Below, piece by piece: positions 33,534 to 42,109 of a stretch of 64,000 nt of DNA. This DNA comes from Lutispora thermophila DSM 19022 (GTDB lineage: Bacteria > Bacillota > Clostridia > Lutisporales > Lutisporaceae), in contig NZ_FQZS01000018.1 in the NCBI RefSeq assembly GCF_900142105.1, forward strand, positions 1 through 64,000. Reading direction: 5' to 3'. The notes below the pieces were generated by a model, which worked only from the letters and a program-made list of their open reading frames with translations, was not told the DNA's origin and searched no databases. The first letter of the stretch is position 1; the number at the start of each line of letters is the position of its first letter. Position numbers and translations under genes: made by a program.

Positions 33534-35090
33534 ATGGAAGGCAGTATTCAGATTCTTGTTGCCATGATTTTTTATATGGCAGTAGTCGTTGGAATTGGAC
33601 TATATTATGCCAAGCGTGCCAATGAGAGCAGTGATAATTATCTTATAGGAGGAAGATCTCTTAATCCGTGGTTCACTGCATTGGGCGCTGAGGCTTCCGA
33701 TATGAGCGGATGGCTTTTGATGGGGCTTCCGGGAGTAGCATATTGGGTTGGCTTAAGTGATGCAATTTGGACAGCAATAGGGTTATTGGTAGGAACATAT
33801 TTAAACTGGTTGTTTGTGGCAAAAAGGCTTAGAAGATATTCTCACTTGGCAGGTAATGCCATAACTATTCCTGACTTTTTAAGCAACAGATTTAAGGAAG
33901 AAAAAAAGGTGATTATGACCATAGCCGCTCTTTTCATTCTAATATTTTTCAGTGTCTATGCAGCCAGCTGCTTTGTCACTGTAGGAAAACTTTTCAGTAC
34001 ATTGTTTGGAGCTAAATATATAACCATGATGATTGCAGGAGCTTTGTTTGTTGTTTTCTATACATTCATAGGAGGATTTTTGGCAGAAAGTGCTTCAGAC
34101 TTTATGCAAGGCGTTGTTATGATAATTGCTCTTGCTGTAGTTCTTATAACAGGAGTATCAAAATCAGGAGGAGTGTCAGCTGTCATTGAAAATGTGAAGT
34201 CCATTCCAGGATTTTTGGATTTCTTTGGAATAGCCCAGCCTTTACTGGTAGATGGAGTTCAACAGGTGGAAGCAGGCATGCCTTTATTCGGAGAGGAAGG
34301 CAAATATGGATTATTGACCATCATTTCAACTTTGTCATGGGGATTGGGATACTTTGGTATGCCTCAGGTATTGCTGAAATTTATGGCTATCAGAGATGCC
34401 GATGAACTTAAGCTGTCAAGGAGAATAGGAACAATATGGTGTGCCATTTCTCTGGTTGCGGCTGTAGCAATTGGAATCATTGGCAGGGGGTTATACCCGT
34501 ATGCATTGCTTACACAGAGCGCATCAGAGAGCATATTTGTATTGATGTCAACTAATTTCTTCATGCCTATATTTGCAGGAATAGTGATGGCAGGCATTTT
34601 AGCGGCTACCATAAGCTCATCGGATTCTTATCTGCTTATAGCGGCATCTGCTTTTTCAAAGAACATATACCATGGCATTATGAAAAAAGAAGCAACTGAT
34701 AAAGAGGTTCTGTTTATATCAAGGCTTACCCTTATTGCAATATCAGTTATTGCAATGATAATTGCATTGGATGAAAATAGTGTGATATTCAAGGTAGTTT
34801 CCTTTGCATGGGCAGGTTTTGGTGCTACCTTCGGACCTATAATGATCTTCTCCCTCTTCTGGAAGAGGGTTACCAGATCAGCAGCCATCGCTGGTATGGT
34901 AACCGGTGGAGGAATGGTTTTCATATGGAAGCTTTTATTGAAACCCATGGGAGGAGTTTGGGGTATCTATGAATTATTTCCTGCCTTTGTTGTATCCTGT
35001 ATTGTAATAGTGGTAGTATCTTTATTATCCGAAGAACCTTCAAAGGAGATACAGGAGGAATTCGAAATTGCCAAAACTTATAACGGTTAA
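33534..35090 (+). CDS. putP: Sodium/proline symporter
   Basis: 518 residues, about 13 helices, sodium:solute symporter family. Proline-carrier hallmarks are SSDNYLIGGRSLNPWFTALGAEASDMSGWLLMGLPG near the N-terminus and GGFLAESASDFMQGVVM and SSSDSYLLIAASAF in the transport core. The family co-transports Na+ and L-proline. ATG behind AAGTAGGAGG. Control by a proline-specifier T-box supports proline as substrate. Uptake presumably feeds protein synthesis or Stickland fermentation. A 14-bp hairpin terminator ends the unit. Confidence 0.95.
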   Translation: MEGSIQILVAMIFYMAVVVGIGLYYAKRANESSDNYLIGGRSLNPWFTALGAEASDMSGWLLMGLPGVAYWVGLSDAIWTAIGLLVGTYLNWLFVAKRLRRYSHLAGNAITIPDFLSNRFKEEKKVIMTIAALFILIFFSVYAASCFVTVGKLFSTLFGAKYITMMIAGALFVVFYTFIGGFLAESASDFMQGVVMIIALAVVLITGVSKSGGVSAVIENVKSIPGFLDFFGIAQPLLVDGVQQVEAGMPLFGEEGKYGLLTIISTLSWGLGYFGMPQVLLKFMAIRDADELKLSRRIGTIWCAISLVAAVAIGIIGRGLYPYALLTQSASESIFVLMSTNFFMPIFAGIVMAGILAATISSSDSYLLIAASAFSKNIYHGIMKKEATDKEVLFISRLTLIAISVIAMIIALDENSVIFKVVSFAWAGFGATFGPIMIFSLFWKRVTRSAAIAGMVTGGGMVFIWKLLLKPMGGVWGIYELFPAFVVSCIVIVVVSLLSEEPSKEIQEEFEIAKTYNG

Positions 35091-35098
35091 CATGAATG

Positions 35099-35137
35099 AA
35101 AACATGGTAGATATAAGCATCTATCATGTTTTTATGT
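35099..35137 (+). terminator. Terminator of putP
   Basis: AAAACATGGTAGAT / ATCTATCATGTTTT with the loop ATAAGC and one G-U pair, then TATGTTTT. Confidence 0.85.
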
Positions 35138-35260
35138 TTTCGGATATAATGGGATTAAATGTTTATATGTCAATGAATGTGAAAAGTATAAAATGGCAAA
35201 ATGCTTAGCAAGTCTGAGATTGGATGTTGAGGTATATTATTCTGAAAGAAGTGAGATAGT

Positions 35261-35695
35261 TTGAATAGGATATATATTATTCAATCTACTATTTTGTGTT
35301 TTGTGGGTATAGGAGCGTTGTTTGGAGGAGCCATAGCCATTATTGATCCCTATGAGGCACTTTTGGGTATTAGCACTGAACTGCTGAAAAAGGGGCCCTT
35401 TAGCAACTTCCTGATTCCAGGATTATTTTTGTTTATTGTTATTGGACTGGGACATTTGCTTTCATTTTGGTTTGTAAAAAGGAAGATGAAGTTTCATCCA
35501 TATTTAAGCGGTGCCATGGGTTGCATTTTAATGGCATGGATTGTTATTCAGTGCTATATATTAGAAACTATAAACATTTTGCATGTAATTTATTTTGCAA
35601 TAGGTGTGATTGAAGGCCTAGTATCATTATATATGCTTGTTAAGTTAAGGCTGTTTCCATTTGATAAAGGAAATAAATCATTGACCAAGGATTAA
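35261..35695 (+). CDS. Small four-helix membrane protein, function unknown
   Basis: 144 residues with four predicted membrane helices (IQSTILCFVGIGALFGGAIA; FLIPGLFLFIVIGLGHLLSF; MGCILMAWIVIQCYI; VIYFAIGVIEGLVSLYML) and a short basic C-tail. It begins at a TTG behind a weak AGAAGTGAG site. No family signature recognised, apart from a general likeness to small DoxX-like or stress-related membrane proteins. The next gene follows after 25 bases, so the two may be cotranscribed. Confidence 0.7.
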   Translation: MNRIYIIQSTILCFVGIGALFGGAIAIIDPYEALLGISTELLKKGPFSNFLIPGLFLFIVIGLGHLLSFWFVKRKMKFHPYLSGAMGCILMAWIVIQCYILETINILHVIYFAIGVIEGLVSLYMLVKLRLFPFDKGNKSLTKD

Positions 35696-35720
35696 ATTTA
35701 ATAAAAGGAAGGAGAAAATA

Positions 35721-36629
35721 TTGAGAATTGAAGTTTTAGAAAATGATAGGTTGGAGGACTTCATAAAGTATTGCAAGATGCATAAAATGGAGATTGATGA
35801 TTCATTTCTCTATGATGAGGATTTGAGAAATTTCAGACCAGATGATGAAAACCCTACTTATGTAGCCATTGATGAAGATAATAAAATAAAGGCTGTAGCT
35901 TCACTTATAGTTGATGAATACAACAGAAGAGGGAAAAAAGGGCGTTTCAGGATATTCCACTCGGAAATACAGAATGTCGAATATTATGATATGCTTTTCA
36001 AAGCCATATTAAAGCATGCAGAAGGCTTGGATAAGTTAAATGTTTTTGTCCCATTGCTCAATAAAGAATTGATGGAGATGATGGAAACATTGAGCTTTGA
36101 CATAGAAAGGCATATATACCTGCTAATTAGAGAAGATTTTGAGGTAACTGAATATGAACTGCCGGAAGGTTATGAAATAAAGGCTTTTAGACGAGGAAAG
36201 GATGAAGAGGCGTGGTGTGAAGTAAGAAATTCAGCTTTTGCAAATCTTAAGGGAAATGAAACCCATGTCACACCAGAGCAGGTTTGTAAAATGGTATATG
36301 CTGATGAGTATATAGAAGGTGGTCTTATGATACTTTACCATAATGAAAAGCCAATAGGAGTAGTAAGAGGATCAAAGGACGAGCATGAAGGTATGCCTAT
36401 TATGAACATAGGCCCCCTTGCCATTATGCCTCAGTATCAGGGACGAGGCTTGGGAAGAAACTTGCTTAGAGCTTCCATTAAGTTTGCAAAGGATAATGGA
36501 TATGATAGAACCATTCTATGTGTAAACGCAGATAACGAAAGAGCAAAAGCTCTATATATTCAGGAAGGTTTCAATCAGATTGAAGGAGTTGCATGCTATA
36601 AATATGATTTAACCCAGGAAAGGTACTAG
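35721..36629 (+). CDS. Tandem GNAT acetyltransferase
   Basis: 302 residues built of two GNAT folds. The N-terminal one is degenerate (YVAIDEDNKIKAVASLIV). The C-terminal one carries the acetyl-CoA loop QYQGRGLGRNLLRASIKFA and the strand YDRTILCVNADNERAKALYIQEGF. The layout resembles mycothiol-synthase-like and Eis-like tandem acetyltransferases; the substrate is unknown. It starts at a TTG behind AAGGAAGGAG. Its stop codon overlaps the 3' end of the convergent gene by four bases and no terminator separates them. Confidence 0.85.
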   Translation: MRIEVLENDRLEDFIKYCKMHKMEIDDSFLYDEDLRNFRPDDENPTYVAIDEDNKIKAVASLIVDEYNRRGKKGRFRIFHSEIQNVEYYDMLFKAILKHAEGLDKLNVFVPLLNKELMEMMETLSFDIERHIYLLIREDFEVTEYELPEGYEIKAFRRGKDEEAWCEVRNSAFANLKGNETHVTPEQVCKMVYADEYIEGGLMILYHNEKPIGVVRGSKDEHEGMPIMNIGPLAIMPQYQGRGLGRNLLRASIKFAKDNGYDRTILCVNADNERAKALYIQEGFNQIEGVACYKYDLTQERY

Positions 36630-37360
36630 CCTTCCCCGGGTATCCCCACGGTTTGATAAAAGGTCACAAAGCTTTTGCCATTCCATTTCAGAGATGTTTG
36701 AACATAACCCAGACCATCGGCATGATATCTTCCGGCAATCAACTGTTCAGCGTACAACTCATATGTTCCGTTTCTTTGATAGTCTATAGGATGTAAGCCA
36801 CTTAAAGGATCTACCCAGCCTATTATAGGTTCTTTTAAAGTGCCATCGCTATTGTATATTTCTGATAAATACTTCTGTCCCTTATAGGTCAGATCCAGTA
36901 TATATCTTTTATTATTGGCCTTGCTGATGACCTCTGCTTTGTAATTATCCAGATAGTTTACATCATAATCAAAGTCCTCATCAAAGGCTTCAAAATCGAA
37001 TATTTTTCGCGGAATATTGTTTTCAAATGTATAAATGTAGTAAAAGCCGGTGGCTCCACTTCCCCCTGAGTCTATGCTTATCAAAATGTCATCAACCTTA
37101 TTGCCTGTGAAGTCTCCCAAAAAAAGTGTAGGGTTATAGCCACGGTCTTCCTTCAATCTGATTATGATCCTTTTTTTTGTATATCCATCAACAACCATCA
37201 ATCTGATGTTGCTTCTGGCAGGACTTTCATCACCAAAAGGCTTATCTCCTATGAGGTATATATAATCTTTGATTCTATCTCCATTTACATCTCCCATTTT
37301 AAAATCCAGCACATTTTTTATGGGCACATAGCTTTTCAATTCGGACTCACATCCTCTCAA
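36626..37360 (-). CDS. FG-GAP/VCBS-repeat-like protein
   Basis: About 244 residues. Calcium-binding-type FG-GAP motifs appear as FKMGDVNGDRIKDYIYLIGD and LGDFTGNKVDDILISIDSGGSG, typical of secreted beta-propeller-like proteins common in Clostridia. The N-terminus is doubtful: the open frame begins at a TTG at 37360 without a good ribosome site, another TTG at 37339 lies behind GAGAGG, and neither gives a signal peptide. The gene may therefore be 5'-truncated. A TATATC -10-like box lies close upstream. Confidence 0.65.
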   Translation of the reverse strand: MRGCESELKSYVPIKNVLDFKMGDVNGDRIKDYIYLIGDKPFGDESPARSNIRLMVVDGYTKKRIIIRLKEDRGYNPTLFLGDFTGNKVDDILISIDSGGSGATGFYYIYTFENNIPRKIFDFEAFDEDFDYDVNYLDNYKAEVISKANNKRYILDLTYKGQKYLSEIYNSDGTLKEPIIGWVDPLSGLHPIDYQRNGTYELYAEQLIAGRYHADGLGYVQTSLKWNGKSFVTFYQTVGIPGEG

Positions 37361-37514
37361 AAATGAATCTTAATGATATAATATGTGTAACGCCATATTT
37401 TGCTCACCTTCAGTATGCTTAATCTATGACTGAAGATAGGGGTTGTGCAATATGTTACAAAGCAATATTATGAAATTATAAGCTGATAAGATAATATACG
37501 GGGAGGATGACAAA

Positions 37515-37838
37515 TTGATTTATCCCAAAAATACAATATATATTACAGGCACGGCAAAGGTAGCTGCAAACGATCCTATATCTGCAATATATGATATGTT
37601 TTTTGTAGGAATAATATTGGAGAAGGATAATGGAAATATTGTGGATGTCACATGCAATATGGTAAGAGATGTGACTTCAGATTTCATAAAATCCATATTG
37701 GTGGGCTATAATCTGGAAAATGATATAGAGATCATTGTTGAAGAAATAAAGGAAAGGTTTCTAGGAATAGCCCAGAAAGCTGTTATTGCAGCAGTGAAGG
37801 ATGCACGAAACAAGTACCTGATGGCAAAACCCAATTGA
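37515..37838 (+). CDS. DUF3870 domain protein
   Basis: 107 residues matching the DUF3870 pattern: IYITGTAKVAANDPISAIYD, GIILEKDNGNIVDVTCNMVRDVTSDFI and EIKERFLGIAQKAVIAAVKDARNKYL. Function unknown; it is often found near amino-acid metabolism genes of Clostridia. TTG start behind GGGGAGGATG. Followed after 150 bases by the D-glutamate cyclase-like gene on the same strand, but a terminator stands between. Confidence 0.8.
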   Translation: MIYPKNTIYITGTAKVAANDPISAIYDMFFVGIILEKDNGNIVDVTCNMVRDVTSDFIKSILVGYNLENDIEIIVEEIKERFLGIAQKAVIAAVKDARNKYLMAKPN

Positions 37839-37931
37839 AAATGATCCATTGATGATATATACTTTTAATAGGTATAATTACATATGTTTTATTTACATGT
37901 ATATGGATTACACCATTATACAACTGTAAAT

Positions 37932-37970
37932 AAGACCCAGCTAACTACTGTTATGCTGGGTCTTTATTTT
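37932..37970 (+). terminator. Terminator immediately upstream of the D-glutamate cyclase-like gene
   Basis: AAGACCCAGC / GCTGGGTCTT, then TATTTTTT, ending 19 bases before the next ATG. No promoter fits between it and that ATG. The gene must be read either through this terminator or from TTTACA / TATACA-like elements at about 37888-37917, which makes it an attenuator candidate. Confidence 0.8.
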
Positions 37971-37989
37971 TTGATAAGGAGCTGATACT

Positions 37990-38895
37990 ATGTGGGAAGA
38001 TTGCTTTAAGGAGCTGGAGAGAATTTTAAAAGATAATCTTGAGTATAGAGGTCTGAAGAATGCTTTTCTGGAAGGGGAATTGAAAAAGGCTGCTGAAAGT
38101 CTTATGGAAGGGGATACCGTATTTATCGTTACAGGATTTGTCATAAGGGATGCGGCAGTAGGAGAAACAGATGGCCCAATAGGTGCAGTATCCTTGGCTG
38201 GGGCACTGAAAGAATTAGGCAAGGAAGTGATTTTCATAACGGATATTTATTCCAAGAATCTGTTGGTGAAATGTGCTGGGGCAAGGGGAATATGTTGTCC
38301 TATAAAGGTAATAGACCATGATGTCAATAGATGGTTTTCTTTAAATTTGCTTAAGATATATAAGCCTTCTCATATAATATCCATTGAAAGACCGGGCAGG
38401 GCCATGGATGGCAAGTGCTATTCTATGAGGGGAGAAGATTTAAGTGATATTATACCCATTATGGATCCTTTATTTGAGGAAGCAGCAAGACAGGGCATAA
38501 AGACTATTGCCATCGGAGACGGCGGAAATGAGATAGGAATGGGAAAGATTCGAGGCTTTGTGGAGGACTCAGTGGATAAGGGTAAATTGATTTGTGCCTC
38601 TTTTGCTGCTGATTATCTCATTGTGGCAGGAGTTTCCAACTGGGGTGCCCATGCTTTGGTTGCAAGTCTATCTTGTCTAACCGGAAAATCTCTTCTCCAT
38701 GATGCAAATACAGAAATAGATATGCTGAAAAGCATAGTAGAAGCTGGAGCCGTAGATGGCTGTACAAAGAAAAGAGCCATGACGGTAGATGGATTAAACC
38801 TTGAAGAGAATATTAAAATATTTATGGCATTGAAAGATACAGTAGAAAAACAATTCTATCAAACTAGAAGTGAACTCGCACCAGCCAAAATCTAA
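37990..38895 (+). CDS. D-glutamate cyclase-like protein (DUF4392)
   Basis: 301 residues of the DUF4392/GLUCM family, whose vertebrate member DGLUCY turns D-glutamate into 5-oxo-D-proline. Conserved parts are FIVTGFVIRDAAVGETDGPIGA (N-terminal), HIISIERPGRAMDGKCYSMRG and IAIGDGGNEIGMGKI (phosphate/anion-binding-like loops), ASFAADYLIVAGVSNWGAHAL. Cytosolic. ATG behind AAGGAGC. Its 3' end overlaps the convergent amidase gene by 32 bases. With putP and DUF3870 nearby it suggests a proline/glutamate-related group. Confidence 0.82.
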   Translation: MWEDCFKELERILKDNLEYRGLKNAFLEGELKKAAESLMEGDTVFIVTGFVIRDAAVGETDGPIGAVSLAGALKELGKEVIFITDIYSKNLLVKCAGARGICCPIKVIDHDVNRWFSLNLLKIYKPSHIISIERPGRAMDGKCYSMRGEDLSDIIPIMDPLFEEAARQGIKTIAIGDGGNEIGMGKIRGFVEDSVDKGKLICASFAADYLIVAGVSNWGAHALVASLSCLTGKSLLHDANTEIDMLKSIVEAGAVDGCTKKRAMTVDGLNLEENIKIFMALKDTVEKQFYQTRSELAPAKI

Positions 38896-39979
38896 TGTTG
38901 GAGTTGCTCCAGCCTAAGTCCCAGGGGACTCTGTTTCTATCTGTGTTGTGACAGGTTACCAGAGCATAACCCTTTGAGTCAGCACCGGTCACCACAGAAA
39001 TGTGCGTGACCTTTCCTTTTTTTTCGTAGGCCACGAAATCACCCGGTAAAAGCTTATATGAAGCTTTATAAACTTTTTCATAGCTTCCGTAGGCAATGAG
39101 GGAAGCTCTGCCGCTGCTGATCATATAATCTTTAAAGCCCTGGGCATTGAGCCATGCTCTTGTGGCACCGTTTTTATCATAATTCCAGGAGTAGGTCTTC
39201 TTGAATTTGCCGCCTTCGTGGAGTATCTGGGAAGCAAAATTGGCGCAATCTCCGCCCTGGGAGTTGTAGTTTCTGTATTTTTTGTTGTATTGATAACCAT
39301 AATGTTCTTCACTAGCAGCACCACAGTAGCGATCTGCATATTCTACAGCCCCTTTTCTTCTCTCACCTATGCTGGAAAAGTCTCTGGGGCCCTGGGATAA
39401 TATGAATTCCTTAATGGAATCCACTTTCGGACTGTCTAGATTCAATGAATCTGCAAAGGGGTCATTATACCATTCCTTTGATATGAACCATAAATCATCT
39501 TTTTTGACCAGATCAAGGATATGATAGGTCCCTATTCTGGAAACATTTATTTCGTCAGGCTTATCTTCATAAACATATTTATACTCCGTATTGCATAGCA
39601 GAGTAACAGATATATGATCTTCGCTCTTTTTGATATTTTTAATTACTACCTTTGGGTTTATTTCCGTGAATTTAACTCCTTGTTTTTGCTCCCAGTTGTG
39701 AATATATTTCAACTTCCTTACTTCATATTCATAAGCCCAGCGGCCATATTTGGAATCCTTGGCGTACAATGCCTCGATGGATTCCAAGTCGCTTTCTATA
39801 ATGGCTTTGTTCCTTATTTCAAATACGAGCTGTACAAAGTCTTTAATTTCTTCATTGGAGTTGAATACATTATAGATGGGCCCTTTGTATAAAAACAGCA
39901 ATGAAAGCAGAAAAAGGACCGTAATTATTGCAAATTTCGTTTTAATTTCATTGTTCATTTTGTTTTTTGGGGACATCAT
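38864..39979 (-). CDS. Membrane-anchored amidase-domain (Amidase_6) protein
   Basis: About 372 residues. N-terminal anchor helix (FAIITVLFLLSLLFLY), an extracellular NTF2-like region at ~35-190 (YAKDSKYGRWAYEYEVRKLK), then the Amidase_6 domain. That domain has YADRYCGA, catalytic Cys in SQGGDCANFASQILHEGG and His in GKVTHISVVTGAD. These CHAP/papain-like domains cut cell-wall peptides or amides. The ATG at 39979 lies behind GAGGAG; the open frame to 40042 has no ribosome site. It lies 98 bases downstream of the M15 peptidase gene on the same strand. Confidence 0.85.
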   Translation of the reverse strand: MMSPKNKMNNEIKTKFAIITVLFLLSLLFLYKGPIYNVFNSNEEIKDFVQLVFEIRNKAIIESDLESIEALYAKDSKYGRWAYEYEVRKLKYIHNWEQKQGVKFTEINPKVVIKNIKKSEDHISVTLLCNTEYKYVYEDKPDEINVSRIGTYHILDLVKKDDLWFISKEWYNDPFADSLNLDSPKVDSIKEFILSQGPRDFSSIGERRKGAVEYADRYCGAASEEHYGYQYNKKYRNYNSQGGDCANFASQILHEGGKFKKTYSWNYDKNGATRAWLNAQGFKDYMISSGRASLIAYGSYEKVYKASYKLLPGDFVAYEKKGKVTHISVVTGADSKGYALVTCHNTDRNRVPWDLGWSNSNIRFWLVRVHF

Positions 39980-40077
39980 ATAAAATGCTCCTCTGCCATA
40001 TACGATAATATTTTCAATAGTTAAATATATAGAGATTGGCATAATAAAATTACTAAAATTATATAAAAATTAATAAA

Positions 40078-41019
40078 TTATCTGATAACTTCATCGATGC
40101 GTTTTATATATTTTACTGCCAGCTCATTGCCCATGGGTGCACCTTCATACCAAAGTTCTTTAGTATTTTTTCTATTTCCGAAATAGGAAGCCATCATTAT
40201 TATTTCAGGCCTGTACTCGAAATGGAGGATATCAAAATGTCCCCATTTGCCACCCCATATGAAGTTATTCTTTTCGAATATATGAACTATCTCCATAGGA
40301 TAAGATTTAAGCCTCTTTTCACCTTCTTCTCTTGAAGCCCATTGCCAGTAATCTCTCTTGTCCATGGCCAGATCAATGGCTATACCGAAGGCATGAGCGC
40401 TTAACAGATTGGTCCCTGCAATTTTACGATAATTAAATGTGCCACAGTAAGGTATAACACAAGCTTTAATGTCAGGTCTTTCCTGCGCCAATGGTATGAG
40501 TTCAGTCATAACAGATTCCAAAGCTTTGGCCGCATTATTATTTCTATTGAATTTCATATTGAGGTAATCAGTTTTTACGGTTTCCAAATTTGACTGGACC
40601 TGTTGTCGAGTAGCACCATAAACTTCTTTGAGTAGTGGATATGATCTGACCCTGCCGGGGTCAAAATCTATGTCCATCAATCTATCTATGGGTCCCAGGG
40701 GATAAATTTGCTCCATCATATCCTGTAAGTCAGGTTCAGCTATTTTTTCACTCAAGCTTTTATTCTTTTTATCATCATAAAGTATTTTGTTTCCTGATTT
40801 CATTATCAAATATACATTGTCGTCCTCTGAACGCTTCAAGTCCACTATATATTCAGGATATGCCAGCATAAGACATAATAGATGCTGTTTCATCCTTATT
40901 TCATACTCATTATCTCCTGGTTCTATTAATGTTCTTAGATTCTGTATATCAACTATATTAAATAAGGACAGGATTGCAATAGAAGAAATTTGAATCAATC
41001 TTAAAAGTGTCTTTTTCAA
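40078..41019 (-). CDS. M15-family D-Ala-D-Ala carboxypeptidase-like protein
   Basis: 313 residues with an N-terminal hydrophobic segment (LIQISSIAILSLFNIV), probably a signal anchor. Zinc-site motifs of the M15 (VanY/DacB-like) family are seen as SAHAFGIAIDL (His and Asp ligands) and WGHFDILHFEYRPE (His ligand), with KIAGTNLLSAHAFG preceding. Predicted to trim stem peptides of peptidoglycan outside the membrane. The ATG follows TAGGAGGT. Together with the downstream amidase-domain gene it forms a small minus-strand wall-enzyme unit. Confidence 0.88.
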   Translation of the reverse strand: MKKTLLRLIQISSIAILSLFNIVDIQNLRTLIEPGDNEYEIRMKQHLLCLMLAYPEYIVDLKRSEDDNVYLIMKSGNKILYDDKKNKSLSEKIAEPDLQDMMEQIYPLGPIDRLMDIDFDPGRVRSYPLLKEVYGATRQQVQSNLETVKTDYLNMKFNRNNNAAKALESVMTELIPLAQERPDIKACVIPYCGTFNYRKIAGTNLLSAHAFGIAIDLAMDKRDYWQWASREEGEKRLKSYPMEIVHIFEKNNFIWGGKWGHFDILHFEYRPEIIMMASYFGNRKNTKELWYEGAPMGNELAVKYIKRIDEVIR

Positions 41020-41155
41020 TGGTTTTACCTCCTAATGAATACTTCTTGTCTTATTATTCCATAGTATTCACTGCATATTTCACATGTTATCAAAAGAAAA
41101 ATGTGATATTATATTTATTAATATTAATTTTGTTGGATGTTATACGGGGGATATT

Positions 41156-42100
41156 ATGGATAAGGAAAGATTTATAGATTTCAGGAATAAAGTTGTAGAT
41201 AATGTTTCAAAGGTTATAGTAGGTAAAGAAGATGTTATTGAACTGATTATCGTAAGCTTCATATGCGGAGGCCATGTGCTTTTGGAGGATGTGCCGGGTC
41301 TAGGCAAGACTGTGCTTGTAAAGGCCTTTGCAAAAACCATAGGAAGCGATTTTAAGCGCATACAATTCACACCGGATCTTCTTCCTTCAGACCTCACAGG
41401 TATAAATTTCTACAATCAGAAAATCCAAGATTTTGAGTTCAAACCAGGACCATTGTTTTCGAACCTCATCTTGGCAGATGAAATAAACAGAGCCACACCC
41501 AGAACCCAGTCCAGCTTGCTGGAAGCCATGGAAGAAAAGCAGATAACAGTAGACGGAGTTACCAGAAAGCTTCAGGAGCCTTTTATGGTCCTTGCAACTC
41601 AAAATCCGGTGGAATCCTTTGGCACATTTCCACTGCCTGAAGCCCAGCTGGACAGATTTTTTATGAGGATAACCATGGGATATCCAAAAAGGGATGAGGA
41701 GATAGATATAATATTGATGAATAGTTCGGGAAATTCCTTAGAACAGCTTAAGTCAACAATAACCTCTGAAGAAATTCAATATGTGAGGGATAACTATAGA
41801 AATGTGAAGGTTTCTAAGGATGTTTTGGGATATATTATGGATATCATAGAAGCTACCAGAAAAGACGAAAGGGTACAGTTGGGAGTTAGTCCTAGAGGAG
41901 CCATTGCGTTGTTTAAGGCATGCCAGGCTTATGCTGCCATACAGGGGAGAGACTATATAATTCCCGAAGATGTGAAGAAGATGGCACCATATGTATTGAA
42001 TCACAGGATGATAATAAAAGGTATAAACAAAGGAAAGTATATTTACGAATTTGCAGAGCTTCTTCTAAAGGGTATAAAAGTTCCGGTGGAAGATATATAG
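41156..42100 (+). CDS. MoxR-family AAA+ ATPase
   Basis: 314 residues. Walker A is LLEDVPGLGKTVLVK, then FTPDLLPSDLTG, Walker B ILADEINRATPRTQSSLLEAMEE and sensor 1 LATQNPVES. The full MoxR pattern is present. Such chaperone ATPases mature or activate metallo- or membrane complexes, typically together with DUF58 and VWA or transglutaminase proteins. ATG at 41156 behind ACGGGGG; the frame extends to 41084 without a site. First of three tightly spaced genes. Confidence 0.93.
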   Translation: MDKERFIDFRNKVVDNVSKVIVGKEDVIELIIVSFICGGHVLLEDVPGLGKTVLVKAFAKTIGSDFKRIQFTPDLLPSDLTGINFYNQKIQDFEFKPGPLFSNLILADEINRATPRTQSSLLEAMEEKQITVDGVTRKLQEPFMVLATQNPVESFGTFPLPEAQLDRFFMRITMGYPKRDEEIDIILMNSSGNSLEQLKSTITSEEIQYVRDNYRNVKVSKDVLGYIMDIIEATRKDERVQLGVSPRGAIALFKACQAYAAIQGRDYIIPEDVKKMAPYVLNHRMIIKGINKGKYIYEFAELLLKGIKVPVEDI

Positions 42101-42109
42101 GGGTCTGTT

